Positions 40,669-51,829 of a stretch of DNA of 64,000 nt are shown piece by piece. The stretch is from the NCBI GenBank assembly GCA_004519485.1, contig CP038113.1, forward strand, positions 1 through 64,000, given 5' to 3'. The notes below the pieces were generated by a model. The model was not told where the DNA came from, did not search any database, and worked only from the letters and a program-made list of their open reading frames with translations. The stretch comes from Nannochloropsis oceanica. Taxonomy: Eukaryota; Sar; Eustigmatophyceae; Eustigmatales; Monodopsidaceae. Positions within the stretch are counted from its first letter, which is position 1, and each line of letters starts with the position of its first letter. Position numbers and translations under genes: made by a program.

Positions 40669-40890
40669 TCTCGACAAGAAAGAGGAGGACAACGACATAG
40701 AAAGCGAGGAAGTGGGCATCCGCAAAGCATGCGACGCCCAAGAAAAGGCAAAGGCAGGAGCGACGTTGGGCAGGACGCAGAAGCTGGAGGCCGTCGTTAT
40801 CACGAGCAACAAGGCCATTAACCGCCGCCCTGGGACACCAAAAGATGACGATGCCATGGCTTTGCGTCCTGTTATTGTGTGAAGATTCAA
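39805..40890 (-). CDS. Thylakoid-lumen cyclophilin-like protein with altered active site
   Basis: Single exon, 361 aa from the first Met, or 350 aa from the Met at 40857 that directly precedes the leader. Targeting looks tripartite: a signal peptide (LMALLLVITTASSF, Ala-Ser-Ser-Phe), a Ser-rich transit region with about 18 consecutive Ser, then a second hydrophobic stretch (SVSLPFLLLGSAAFL) ending near SLASST, as for lumenal import. The cyclophilin barrel begins KVYFDMAIAGQPAGTFTMGL, continues TVWRVLGGSCIDMGRV and ends ELDKDHVVFGRLL. The catalytic Arg of the HRV motif survives in WRV and His in DHVVFG. The FMIQGGD motif is replaced and the substrate-pocket Trp is not present. Peptidyl-prolyl isomerase activity is therefore doubtful; a chaperone or assembly role for photosynthetic complexes is my inference. 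Divergent from the next lumenal gene. Confidence 0.75.
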
Positions 40891-41359
40891 AAAGCTTTGT
40901 GTTTGTCGATTTTATGTATTTCCTCCCCTTTTTTGCATCTGCATTGCTCGTGGCAGCCGGAACAATTGTGCCTGAGTGATGCAATGAGCCGTCTCACTTG
41001 CCTTGCCTGGAGCGCTTTTTGGACCATCCCATTGGACAACAGACGAGAATCAGCAGCACAAACGAGACGAATCCAACTGCATTTCATGATTCAAGCAAAC
41101 ACTGCCTGTTTTGGGTCGCTTGAGTTCCCCCCCCCCCCCCCATTTAACATCGGAATCTGGACTGCAACCGGCGTCGCCGCGGGCTTGGACTCCGTCTACC
41201 GCTGAGGCTTAGCCGACCGACAAGCCATTGAGTCTCGCAAACTCACGTGCCATCTCATCCACCTATTCCCACGTATAGCCACGGCAGCAGCGATAGCGGC
41301 GCACCCGTGTGTCTTGTAATTTTCCTTCTAGGGTCCGTCCAGCAGCTTCCATCATTACA
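40891..41359. other. Divergent intergenic region shared by two lumenal-protein genes
   Basis: This 469-bp stretch separates the cyclophilin-like (-) and peroxidase-like (+) genes, whose products are both predicted in the thylakoid lumen. It contains a poly-C run (41129-41141). No TATA box was recognised. A shared bidirectional promoter is plausible but only inferred. Confidence 0.5.
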
Positions 41360-42811
41360 ATGCAGCAGCAGCAGCAGCAGCGTCCCGTGTCCTTTCCCCT
41401 GCTCCTCCGCCTTGTGGTGCTGGTCGCCACAGCTTCCAGTGCCAGTGCCTTTGTAACCCGTACACTAGTGAACCAGGTATATGGATCCTATTGGACACAC
41501 GTGTATGGAGAGGTCATTGACCCGTCCCTCCGTCCTTCTTCTCACGGCTGGACCCTCATGATGAGAACATTTGACTTCCTTTCTCCCGCTTCCTTCCTCC
41601 GCCAAACCTTCCACCCTCTGCACGCACCAGGAATGGCAAACCAACTGATTAAAATGTTATTTTCCTGTTTCTAATAGTTTCAACCCTTTCCCCTCCCTCC
41701 GTTCCTCCCTTACCCCTTTTCATCCTTCCCATCCAGCCTTTCCGCTCGATACGGGCCACACCAAAATGTTACATGTCCACAGACAGAAACAATGGTTGTC
41801 AAGACTCCTCCTTCCCTTCTTCCTCCTTCTCCCGCGCTGATCTCCTGAAGCGCACCCTCGCTGGGGCCACCTCCCTCTCCTTCATTTCCCTCTTCAACGG
41901 GGGAAGAAGAGCCTCCGCAGCCACCACCCCTGAGCAGGGTGCGACCGAATTAGCCTCCACTGCTCCTGCGCCTGCTTCTCCTACTGCTTCTTCTGCTTCT
42001 ACTCCCGAGGCAGCTCCTAAGGGCTCTGTCAAGACAGCGTATGACTATTCAGTGCCGTACGACGGGGTGCGTGTGCCCCTGGCAAATTTCAAGGGCAAGG
42101 CCGTGGTGGTGTGCAATGCCAAGACGGATGACCCGGAGAGCTTGAACCAGATTCCTGGCTTGACGTACTTGACCGGCAAATACAGGTGAGAGAGACCAAT
42201 CATGGTCTGGTCGTCTGTCTCGTTTGACTTGACGAGGCATTCAACCGTCCATCCCTTGTCATTTCCCACCTACTCATGCCTACATGATTAAACTTATTCA
42301 ACCATATGCCTCCTCCCCCCCCCACGTTTCACTCAGCCCCAAAGGCCTCAAGATCTGGATCTTCACCACGGAGCAAGGCACGTTCGAGACGGACGAGGAC
42401 CGAGTCATCCGCATCAAGTACTACCAACAGTATGGCTTTGGTCAGTACCCCAACGCCCTAATCTTCGACAAAATCGACGTGGTGGGAAAACGCGCAGACC
42501 CCTTCTACAAGTACCTGTGCAAGACCCTCAAGAACCCCAATAAAATCGCCCGCATCACCCTCAACTTTGAGAAGTTCCTCCTCGACGCCAACGGTCGGCC
42601 CATTCGGCGGTATCCGCGGAAATACACCGCTTACGACATGGAGGAGGACGTCAAGGCCGCTGTTGCTGGTCTTCCCCTCCCTCCCCCTAGCCCTAAGCTG
42701 ATCAAGGCATGGAGGGACGCGTATGTGGAGGCGGAGAGAAGTGAGTACGCTTTTAAGAAGGGATTGAACTACTACGAACCGCTTGGAGAAGACCAACGGA
42801 ATCTGCCTTAG
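41360..42811 (+). CDS. Lumenal glutathione-peroxidase-like protein lacking the peroxidatic Cys
   Basis: Exons 41360-41476, 41737-42185 and 42337-42811 join in phase (346 aa). The signal peptide ends in SASAF (residues 27-31), the textbook plastid motif. A second leader, LLKRTLAGATSLSFISLF, ends near RRASAAT and suggests thylakoid import. The glutathione-peroxidase fold is recognisable from YDYSVPYDGVRVPLANFKGK, then GLTYLTGKYSPKGLKIWIF and the C-terminal NFEKFLLDANGRPIRRYP. Where active enzymes have VNVASxCG, this protein has CNAKTDDP, so Asp stands in the place of the catalytic Cys or Sec. The Trp of the WNFxKF motif is Leu. Peroxidase activity is therefore unlikely, and a structural or assembly role is more plausible. 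A six-residue polyQ opens the protein. Confidence 0.8.
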
Positions 42812-43993
42812 GCGTGGTGTCCTTCTTCCCTTCCTTGTTTTTTTCTCTGCTGCTTGCTCGCTCGCTTCAGTGTTAACTTGTTTGCTACGCCTCCCTGGGC
42901 CAGATGTGACGAGAGATAAGGCCAGTCGGAAAAAGTGCGCGACGGATACATGCCGGCAGGACGAATACAGGAGATTTGAAGACCGAAGGTGAGGCATGGG
43001 AGGAGGGAGAGCGAGTGAGAAAGCGGAGAGAGCATGAATGATAGCACGCGCGAGAGATCGCCGGAGGCATGGAATGAGAAAGGGATGTAGGGAGGGATGG
43101 AGTAAGGAAGCGAGGCGGAGCGAGGGAGAGCTTAAAGCAACTCATACATGTTGCGGAGAACATTTCAAAGTAAATAGAAATCATGCATCTCCCTATCGAC
43201 TATCGGCACATGCACGTTGCTTTCTTATGGACAGGTTAAAGCCCCCTCTTGATGTGCCAGGAGCACCGACGACATTGATCACCTTGCCCGTTCTCTCCTC
43301 ACTCTTCCCCTCTCCTTCACACACCAGGGACATGGGACAAGTGAGGCAGAGGCAGGAAAGTAGCCCAGAACAAAAGTAGGCGTGCGGGTGCTTCCGCATG
43401 GATGGGAGCGAAGGGCAACTGAAAGGAGTAGGACTTGCTCAGCACCTCGACGATGAGGGAGTGTAACGCACGTCCTGCAAGGGGATGGAGTCTGCTGACT
43501 GCCGTGGCGGGCACTTCAATCCGATATACATATACCATCACAAACCAGCAACCTCCACCCACGCGATGCTTCACACGTGAGGCCGCGAGGCACCGTCATC
43601 TGCCCTTGCGTGTTGAACATATACATGTGTGTATACAAAAATAATATAATAAATTTATTAGCCACATAGAAATGATGATAGGCTGAATCGTTCGTTTGTT
43701 CGTTTGTTTAATCCTCTCTTCCTCTTTCCTAGGACTCTGGTCCTCGCTCCTTACTCTAAACCTTCCTCCTTCCCTCCCTCCCATATCCCCCCCCTTCGTT
43801 CTGTGGCTACCATTCCTGAATCCAGGCTTCCCATACAGACAAATAGGAACGGGGTAAAACACATGACACACACAGACCTGACAAACACAAAGGATACTCC
43901 ACACAGAGACGCCCGTCCTGTCATCCTCCACCTCTTCCCTCCTCCTCACATCACAACCTCCTCCCTCCTTCGATCACACGCACCCCCCCCTGC
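42812..43993. other. Convergent intergenic region, peroxidase-like / Psb31-like
   Basis: This 1.2-kb stretch holds two 3' regions. An AT-rich patch with AATAATATAATAAATTTATT lies at 43641-43660. GAGCGAG-type purine sequence occurs near 43010-43130. No gene or array was recognised. Confidence 0.55.
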
Positions 43994-45311
43994 TTAGATG
44001 GCCTTCAAGAACGCATCAAAGTCCGCCTGAGCTCGGGAGTACGCGTCCTGGGACAAGTCGATCTGCTTACGTCGGCTGGCTACGGTCAAATCCTCAATGT
44101 CCTGGAAGAGCGACTTGAGGGCCTTGGACGCCTCGGGGCTCTGCTTGTTCTCAGCCAGCTTCCCGCCTGCACGGCGCAGGTCGTACATCTGGCGGGTCAG
44201 CTCAGTGCGCACCTCCTCCCACTGCGTGGGGGGTGTATGTGTGGATGTGTGTGTGAGGGGATGGATGAGTCGAGGACTGAGGGAGAAGAGTCCTTGGTCG
44301 GTGGAAAAAGAGAGAAGGGCGGGAGGGAGGGCGGGAGGGAGGGATTTACAGACCTGCTTCTTCTCCAGGTACTTGGCAATCTTATCGACGCGCTTCTTGG
44401 ACTCGGTCACCTTGGCCGTGTAGAACTTCACGTCTTCGTCGTTGAGCGGCTTGAACAGGGCGTTCTCGCCCGTGCCGTAGGGGGCTGGGAGGGAGGGAGG
44501 GAGGGAGGGAGGGAGGGAGGGAGGGAGGGAGGGAGGAAGGGACGAGGAAAGAGAGGAGGGGTGAGGGGGGTAATTTTGACGGTATTGCAGGCACAGCCTC
44601 CAATTCCTTACTACAAAGGATTCGGGAGGAGACTAGACTGCTACGGCGTCACAGCCCGAGCCAAAATGAAGAAAGTCGGTCTCAACCTCGACCATCTCCG
44701 CAATGGCCAGAGCTGATCCTCACGCACCACCCTCTCTCCCCCCCTTCCACATCTAAAAATGAAAGCGAAAAGGAGGCAACTCACAGTAAGGAGAGTAAGT
44801 GGGTGTATCCTCGACAAAGGGAGAAGACGCGGCATCGCCTCCCAGGCCGAACACAGACTGCTTGGGGCCCTCGCCGGCCTTGGCCATAGCGGCCTCGGGC
44901 ATGGAAGTCAAGGGCATGGTAGCGAAGTTGAAAAACATGGAGGCAGTGGCGAAGCCCTTGACGAAGTTGCTGACGGTGAGGGGCGACTTGGGCTGCTCGG
45001 CGGACATGCGCATGACGCTGGAGAAGGGGGGAGGGGAGAGAAGGGAAGATGAGGACGTTGCGATCCCTCTTGGGTGAACAAGCGGAGCACGGTGGCTATC
45101 GCAGCAATATCCTGGATGATCTGATATTCAATCACATGAATGAATAGAGAAAGAGAGGGGGGGGAAAACGCAAGCAAGATGCAAGGCATCCAAGATTGGT
45201 CGACGGAACGAGGAAGGCAGGGAGAAGTACTTACTTGCGCTCGGTGGCAGGCATGGGGGTCATGAACGCAAGGGCGGGGGTGGCGAGGGCCAGGAAGGAG
45301 ATGGTACGCAT
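43994..45311 (-). CDS. Photosystem II extrinsic protein, Psb31/PsbQ type
   Basis: Exons 45311-45235, 45017-44785, 44484-44354 and 44221-43994 join in phase (222 aa). The N-terminus MRTISFLALATPALAF carries the Ala-Phe plastid motif. A second leader, VKGFATASMFFNFATMPLTS, followed by AMAKAGEG, directs the protein to the thylakoid lumen. The mature part is a four-helix bundle: EDVKFYTAKVTESKKRVDKI, WEEVRTELTRQMYDLRRAGG, ALKSLFQDIEDLTVASRRKQ and AYSRAQADFDAFLKAI. This helix pattern, with Lys/Arg-rich loops, matches the diatom Psb31 and the algal PsbQ-like proteins that stabilise the oxygen-evolving complex. I prefer Psb31 because of WEEVRTELTRQ and the DLTVASRRK helix, but PsbQ-prime is not excluded. 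Intron 2 (44485-44784) contains a long GGGA tract on the plus strand. Confidence 0.8.
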
Positions 45312-46490
45312 CTTAAGATAATGTAGTGGAGGTGGTTGTGGAGGAGACCTGCGATAATCGTGTAGGGAGGGGATAGGTTGAGGGAGGGTGAAAATAGGGC
45401 ACGTCCTCAATTGCTGTAGAGCTACTTGGCAGCTTGGCAGGCTTCACTTCAATCAATCGGACGGCAGCTGGGCTTTCGTGTGCATCAACAGCCCTCCGAT
45501 AATGGTACCACAGGCAGACCACGGGTCAAGACGCGATACTGCTGCTTGTCGTGTTGCATCGCGTCGATTCGATCCATCGGAGGAGGTGGGTTGTCCGTGG
45601 CTGCAGGCCTTCAAGTCTTGGGTTTGCGATGATCTCCTTCTACTTGCTGTCTTCCATTTTTCGTTGAGGGGGTTAGAGGTAAAACCACACATTGTACAAG
45701 TTGAAGAGGAAAGATAGATGGATACAGGCAAGAAGAAACTCAAAGGGTGAGAGCCAAGGCATGTAGCGTGGGCCTCGCTTGTCAAGTTAAACGCAAGATA
45801 CCACTGCACCCGCGACGAGCGGACGCCCTCAAGCCGAAATGACCTGCTGCTACACAATTGGCGGAAGTAGACTGCCCGAGGGCCAAGATTACGGCAGGGA
45901 GGGGAAAGCTTGATCTCGCGCAACAACCGACATGGGAAAAAATGATGATGATGGTGCCGCGGCCCGAGAAAGGGGTGCTTCGCTTTGGTTGCTGGTGAAT
46001 TTAAAAGCAATGGACATATGCAATCGAGGGGGCTGGGAAGCCCGAGATTAGTCTTTTGTGGGCTGCGTGAGAATCTTGCGTAGCTTGGACCTGGTTCCAT
46101 TGCTTGGCATTGGTGTGCTGTAAAGTGCGTTTTCTCTCTACAGCCCCCGGAAGACATATGCAAGGGGCACGATTCAGATCGTGCTGGCGTGGCCGTCTTT
46201 TGTCGAGAGTGTAAGCCCCTTGTTGCCCCGCATTCGATGGGCTGTTTGGCTGGGTATACTGTGACTAACACTACGTCAATAAGGTGTGGTTTGGATATGT
46301 TGTGGCAACGAATGTCATGAGCTGGCGTCGGACGAAGCAGCGCGTCGGCGTGCCTTGTCGACATTCACTTACTCCCCCACCTGGCTCTTTTGTTCTCGTT
46401 GCGGTCGTGGTCTTTTAACAACAAACAATACTCACATTTCGGCTGCTTAACACATACACAACCTGGATACACAGGGACACTCCGGGAAGG
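45312..46490. other. Divergent intergenic region, Psb31-like / desaturase
   Basis: This 1.2-kb stretch holds the 5' regions of a photosystem gene and a lipid desaturase gene. The minus strand is open for 303 codons (46364-45453), but the predicted peptide has no domain, is rich in Ser/Pro/His/Cys and probably arises by chance. No TATA box or repeat was recognised. Confidence 0.5.
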
Positions 46491-48739
46491 ATGCCTCCCC
46501 AGAACGACGCTGCTCTTGGAGGCGGTGAGTGAAGGAGGGAGGGAGTGAGGGAGGGAACATGAATGAATGAGTCACCAGGTCGTGGCATGCAGGAAAATAG
46601 GACGTTCAGGACGTTCTCTGCCGCCTTTCAGGACAAACCATGATCATCAGCATCACCATGCACACACATGCTTGGTGTTTTTTTGTCTTTTCCCATTTCC
46701 CTCCATTCTCGTTATCGTGAAGACTGCCGCCATAGTGGGCGCACGGCATGCAGGCGCGGCGGCGTTCGTTCTTGACTCTTGTTTCTTTTTCGGTCACCAA
46801 TCCTGATCATCCCGACTCGACGCCTGCTAAATGCCGTCGTACACCAATCATAAGGCCCGTCACTTCTTATTCCTGCGTCCCTCTCCCCCTCTTCTTCCCA
46901 AAGCACGTCTCTGCCTGTCTGGCTTCGAGCTTCCCGGCTACTAACTCATCAACGTGTCGACCTCCCCTCCCTCCCTATCCTCCTTCCCAGGTTTTTTTCG
47001 CAACCGCTTCACCCGAAAGAACTCCACTTCCTCCCTCATCATCGATGACACGCCGGCCACCAGCACTGAGTCCGTGGCGGCAGCAGAAGCAACAGTAGCA
47101 GCGACAGCAGCCGCCGCCGCCGGCGGTAAGACCTACACATGGGAGGAAGTGGCGGAGCACAACACTGAGAAGAGCCTGTGGGTGACCGTGCGAGGAAAGG
47201 TGTATGACATCAGCAGCTGGGTGAACAACCACCCGGGAGGGAAGGAGATTCTGTTGTTGGCGGCGGGCAGGGATATCACCTATGCCTTCGACTCTTACCA
47301 CCCTTTCACGGAGAAGCCGACGCAGGTAGGGAGGACGGGAGAGAGAGAGGGAAAGCGGATGGGATAGATAGTGTGTACGTATGTGGAAAGATTCGGTCCA
47401 GATAGTTTGTTCACCTGAGATAGAATGAGTGAAGTTGTCACGAGGGAGGAAGGGCAATGGCATTCATCTTGTCCTACCCTCCCTTGCTCCCTCCCTCTCT
47501 CCCTCCCTCCTCCCTCCCTGTCGACAGGTCCTGGGCAAGTTTGAGATCGGCACTGTGTCCTCCCACGAATTCCCGCAGTACAAACCCGACACCCGGGGCT
47601 TCTACAAGACGCTGTGCACGCGCGTAGGTGACTACTTTAAGCAGGAGAAGTTGAACCCTAAGGACCCTTTCCCAGGGATATGGCGGATGCTCCTGGTGGC
47701 GATGGTGGCCGTAGCCTCCTTTATGGTGTGCAACGGGTGGGTGGGGCTGGAAGGAGGGGTACTGGCAGGATGGGGAGCGAGGTTTGTGGCGGCGGTGGTG
47801 TTTGGTGTGTGCCAGGCGTTGCCCCTTCTGCACGTCATGCACGACTCATCCCACCTGGCGTTCGGGAACACGGAGAGGTGGTGGCAAATGGGGGGGAGGC
47901 TGGCCATGGATTTCTTCGCGGGGGCGAACATGACGAGTTGGCACAATCAGCACGTGATAGGGCATCACATTTATACGAATGTGTTCATGGCTGACCCGGA
48001 CTTGCCCGATAAGAGCGCTGGGGACCCGAGGCGGCTGGTTAAGAAGCAGGCATGGGAGGGGATGTACAAGTGGCAGCACCTCTACTTGCCACCTTTGTAC
48101 GGCATCCTGGGCATCAAGTTCCGGGTGCAAGACGTGATGGAGACGTACGGGAGCGGGTCGAATGGGCCGGTGAGGGTTAACCCCTTGAGCCCCTGGCAGT
48201 GGGGGGAGATGATCTTCACCAAGCTCTTCTGGTTCGGCTGGCGCGTGGTGTTCCCGCTCATGTCGGCAAGCTTTCGGACGAGCATGGCCACGTTCTGGCC
48301 CTTGTTCTTCGTGAGTGAGTTCATGACGGGATACTTCCTGGCGTTCAATTTCCAGGTGTCACACGTCTCGTCCGAGTGCGATTATCCGCTGGGCGAGGCG
48401 CCGAGGGAGGAAGCGGTAGAGGGCTCGGCAGGAGGGAAGGAAGGTATCAAGGACGAATGGGCCGTGAGCCAGGTGAAGAGTAGCGTGGACTACGCCCACA
48501 ATAACGCTTTGACGACCTTCCTGTGCGGGGCTTTGAACTACCAGGTGACGCACCACCTGTTCCCCACTGTAAGTCAGTACCACTACCCCAAGATCGCGCC
48601 CATCATCCAGGAGGTATGCAAGGAGTTTAACGTCGACTACAAGGTCCTGCCCGATTTTGTGACGGCGTTCCATGCGCACATTGCGCATTTGAAGGCCTTG
48701 GGAGAGAGGGGCGAGGCGGCGGAGGTGCACATGGGTTAG
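46491..48739 (+). CDS. Cytochrome b5-fused front-end acyl desaturase (delta-5-like)
   Basis: The enzyme inserts a double bond between an existing one and the carboxyl end of polyunsaturated acyl chains, in the ER, and is part of arachidonic/eicosapentaenoic acid synthesis. Exons 46491-46524, 46991-47325 and 47528-48739 join in phase (526 aa). After an Ala-rich N-terminus comes the cytochrome b5 domain with haem motif HPGG at 92-95. Three His boxes follow: HDSSH (228-232), WHNQHVIGHH (261-270) and QVTHH (462-466), the last with Gln in the first position as in front-end enzymes. Hydrophobic segments lie between them (RMLLVAMVAVASFMVCNGWV; LFFVSEFMTGYFLAFNFQVS). The GALNYQVTHHLFPTVSQYHY block looks most like delta-5 enzymes; delta-6 cannot be excluded without assay. 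An Ala/Glu-rich insert interrupts the region before the last His box. Confidence 0.9.
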
Positions 48740-49677
48740 GAAGCTCTCTGACGGCCTCGGTAGATGAGGGATTGAAGTCGAGAGCGGCATGGTTTCCGTG
48801 AAGGGTTGATGGGGATTTGTGAAGAAATGACGATTGAGGGGAAAAAGTGGCGGGGAAAGAAATAGAAGAGTGCAATAGAAGAGAGAGTGCATACGAGAAG
48901 ACGAGAGCGATGGCGTCGCGTTTGTGATTTGTCGCGTCCTTGAGGATGTTTCAGGAAGTTATCTTGTGTGTTTCACCGTTTTATTATTATGCTGACAATA
49001 TATGATAGTGCGAAAGAGTAAGGCCGACCAAAAGAAGCAACATTTATGAGAAATTAAGACAGGGTTTAATTGCCTGGGAAGCGGTGATGGCTTGGCGTCG
49101 TTTCTTACTAAAGTGCATGCACGGCCAACTCGACCCACCCCGATTCGCTCCCACATTTTGATATTGCAATACATTTTCCCGGGGTTTGCCAGCAAAACCC
49201 ACGCGGACATCCCTTGACGGAGCACGTACAACAATTCTCGGGTAACCTCCTACCGCACGTAGGCAGCCCTCTTCACGCTTGGGCAGAGAAGAGGCACCTA
49301 CTACCTTCTTGACAGAGATGTACACAGGAAGACTATACACACTGTCCATGCTGCAATTGTCAGAGAAGGCATGAATCGATCTGTTGTTTTTAATGCGCGC
49401 AGTCCGGAACGCACACACCTCTCTCGGCGAGCCACACATATCTATCCCTAGCCTCACATTCCGACACAACCACACTACATGTGTGCACTGACCTTCCGTA
49501 GATGTGGATTCGTATATTGTCGTCATGGGGCATTTGATTGCACTTCTGAGTCCTTTTGTCGAGTCTTTTTGGCGTCGTGGCGAACTGCAACTTTACAAAC
49601 AAGGTGACTCGCGCACGATGCTGATTCACTCTCCTCTTGCACCATATTTCCCCAAACAGGCACGCCCCCATTTAACC
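48740..49677. other. Tandem intergenic region, desaturase / NDP kinase
   Basis: This 938-bp stretch holds the 3' end of the desaturase and the 5' region of the kinase. The plus strand reads GTTTTATTATTATGC near 48978. No gene or repeat was recognised. Confidence 0.5.
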
Positions 49678-51028
49678 ATGGCGACCCTCCGTTTGCTTAC
49701 ACTCTGCGCCATTGTTTCCACTGCCTTGGCCTTCGTGGCCATGGGTCCTCCCTCCCGCCACACCGCGGCTGCCACCACCCGCCCTACGTTCACAGCATGG
49801 GGCTCCCGGGGGCACACTAGCTCAGTCAAGTCTTTGGGTGCAGGTACGGAGCACTTGCGGAAGATGATTGAGCTCGAGTGTATGCATATGTTTGTTAGTT
49901 TCAGTATACCACCTACGTACTTCCTTGTCATCGGCATGGGCTATGCTGCTGGCGGGCTTGGACTTATGCTGGAAGCTGCTGAGGTTGACGCGTGCGTCAT
50001 CACACCATCCCCTCCTCCGTTCCTCCCTGAATATACTCTTGTCGACTCTAATTCTTGTAAGAAGCAAGATGAAGATCAGGGAATAGAAAATAAGCACTGC
50101 CATTCTGCATTGCCCAAATCTTATTTCTTCTCTCCCACTTTCCATCTCTTCTTCCCTCCCCCCCCAGGCCGCGGCCTGTGCATGGCGATGGAGCGCACCT
50201 ACATCATGGCCAAGCCCGACGCCGTTCAACGTGGCATCATCTCTGACATTGTTGGGCGGTTTGAGAAAAAGGGGTACAAGCTCGTGGCGCTGAAATTGGT
50301 GAAGCCCCCCCGCTCCCTGTTGGAGGAGCACTACGAGTCATTGAAGGTGAGAAGGAAAAGAAAGAGGGAGAGAAGGAGAGAAAGAGGAAATCAAGCTTAA
50401 AGTTAAATTATCAGCGGCCAAGTACTTACGATTGTAACGGTACATGAAATTCCTGGTGAAAAGAGAGCAAAGATTCTCACAACGCACGCTTCCACCCCCT
50501 CCCTCCCTCCCTCCCTTTCTCCCTCGCCCAGGACAAGCCCTTCTTTCCCAAGTTAATGGAGTACATGACGAGCGGGCCCGTGGTGGCGATGGTGTGGGAG
50601 GGTAAGAACGTGGTGGCTACCGGGCGAACGATGCTTGGGGCGACCAACCCCCTGGAAAGCGCGCCGGGCACGATCCGCGGAGACTTCTCCATCGAGGTAG
50701 GGAGGAAGGATGGGTGTATGGATGAAAGAAGGTGGAGGACACAAGCCGGCATGTCATGCGATTGGGTCAAGCTGCTCCCGTCGGACAGGACGGCTTTTGA
50801 AAAGCGACGTCTCTTACTGACACGTACACACACAAGCAACAAGCACACACGCCTATGACATACCATCCCCCTTGCCCCCCTTCCTTCCTCCCTCCCCTCC
50901 TGCAGGTGGGCCGCAACATCTGCCACGGCTCGGACACGGTCGAGAATGCGGAGCGTGAGATTAAGCTGTGGTTTGGTGAGGGGACTATCGACTGGGCCAG
51001 CCACAGCCAGGATTGGATTTACGAGTAA
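49678..51028 (+). CDS. NDK: Nucleoside diphosphate kinase, organelle-targeted (plastid-type leader)
   Basis: The enzyme passes the gamma-phosphate of ATP to other nucleoside diphosphates through a phospho-His intermediate. Exons 49678-49843, 50168-50346, 50532-50696 and 50906-51028 join in phase (210 aa). The catalytic region [20 protein letters not shown] contains the active His, and the N-terminal [20 protein letters not shown] carries the nucleotide-binding Lys and Arg. The middle [20 protein letters not shown] is complete, as is the C-terminal WIYE, so the enzyme looks active. The first 60 residues are a leader, [19 protein letters not shown] followed by Val, with the Ala-Phe motif of the secondary plastid. 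The first exon carries the leader alone, suggesting that the targeting peptide was added by exon recruitment. Intron 1 (49844-50167) has no CCCT array apart from the pyrimidine end. Confidence 0.93.
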
Positions 51029-51829
51029 CGGGAAAAGAGGAGAGGGAGTGAGGGAGGGAGTGAGGGAGGGAGGGAGGAAGGGAGGGGAGGAAGACAGGTT
51101 GTGGTGCCCACACGCGTCACATACTATGCGATGTGTGTTATGGAACTTGAAATGGCAATTTTCACCCAGAAAGAATTAACGAGAACGTTTTGAATGGCGA
51201 ATCGACAAGAGTCTGCTTAATCTGCCGCCCACCCTTGACCTACTTCCTCCCTCAATCCACTTTTTTATTTTATCTTCAGTATGTCTTGACCAGCCAGATG
51301 CAGGCCACTATCGTCAAGCACACCGGAAAGGCAGTGCATACAACGCCAACGAACAACTGAATGGGCTAGGCGCGCACGACGGCAATCCCTTCACTGACCT
51401 GCCCTATGATTGTGCGGCAGGCTTCTTCGCCTTCCGCCCCTAGCCACCATACTAGCGCTTTTTCGATGTACATACAACCCTAAGTCAGAGGGCAATTAAA
51501 AAAAGCCATGAATCGCCGTGCTTGTGCTGGCGTGAAGGATATGTCCAAGGACTGTACGATGAGCGGCTACCACCTGCCAGAGATTTTGACTTTCTTCTCT
51601 GCTTGATCATGATGGAGCAGACAAATTCATTCCCTCCTACCGCTTTCCACAGGGCCCGCCGGACACCACGACCGTCCTGTATTGCCTGCTACTGAGGAGC
51701 AGGAGCAGGAGCCGCAGGTGCTGGGCAAGGGAAACGGAGGGGAGGCGGCGGAACCAGGGAGGGCAAGCTAGAGCAGCAGCAACGACGACGACAGACCGGG
51801 CGAGGGAGGCGGATTGGTAAAGGAGCATC
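51029..51829. other. Tandem intergenic region, NDP kinase / PP2A-A
   Basis: A GAGG/GGGA-rich stretch (51033-51092) directly follows the kinase stop. An acceptor-like site ends at 51279. It is followed by an open stretch to TAG near 51444 that reads QPDAGHYRQAHRKGSAYN and ends AAGFFAFRP. I cannot link it to an upstream exon, so it is reported only as a possibility. AGGAGCAGGAGC-type repeats lie near 51690-51720. Confidence 0.45.

Noticed and set aside
45453-46364. 303-codon open frame on the minus strand between the Psb31-like and desaturase genes
   Set aside because: It has no domain, signal or low-complexity bias typical of real genes here, its composition is Ser/Pro/His/Cys noise, and it occupies a region that must serve as a divergent promoter.
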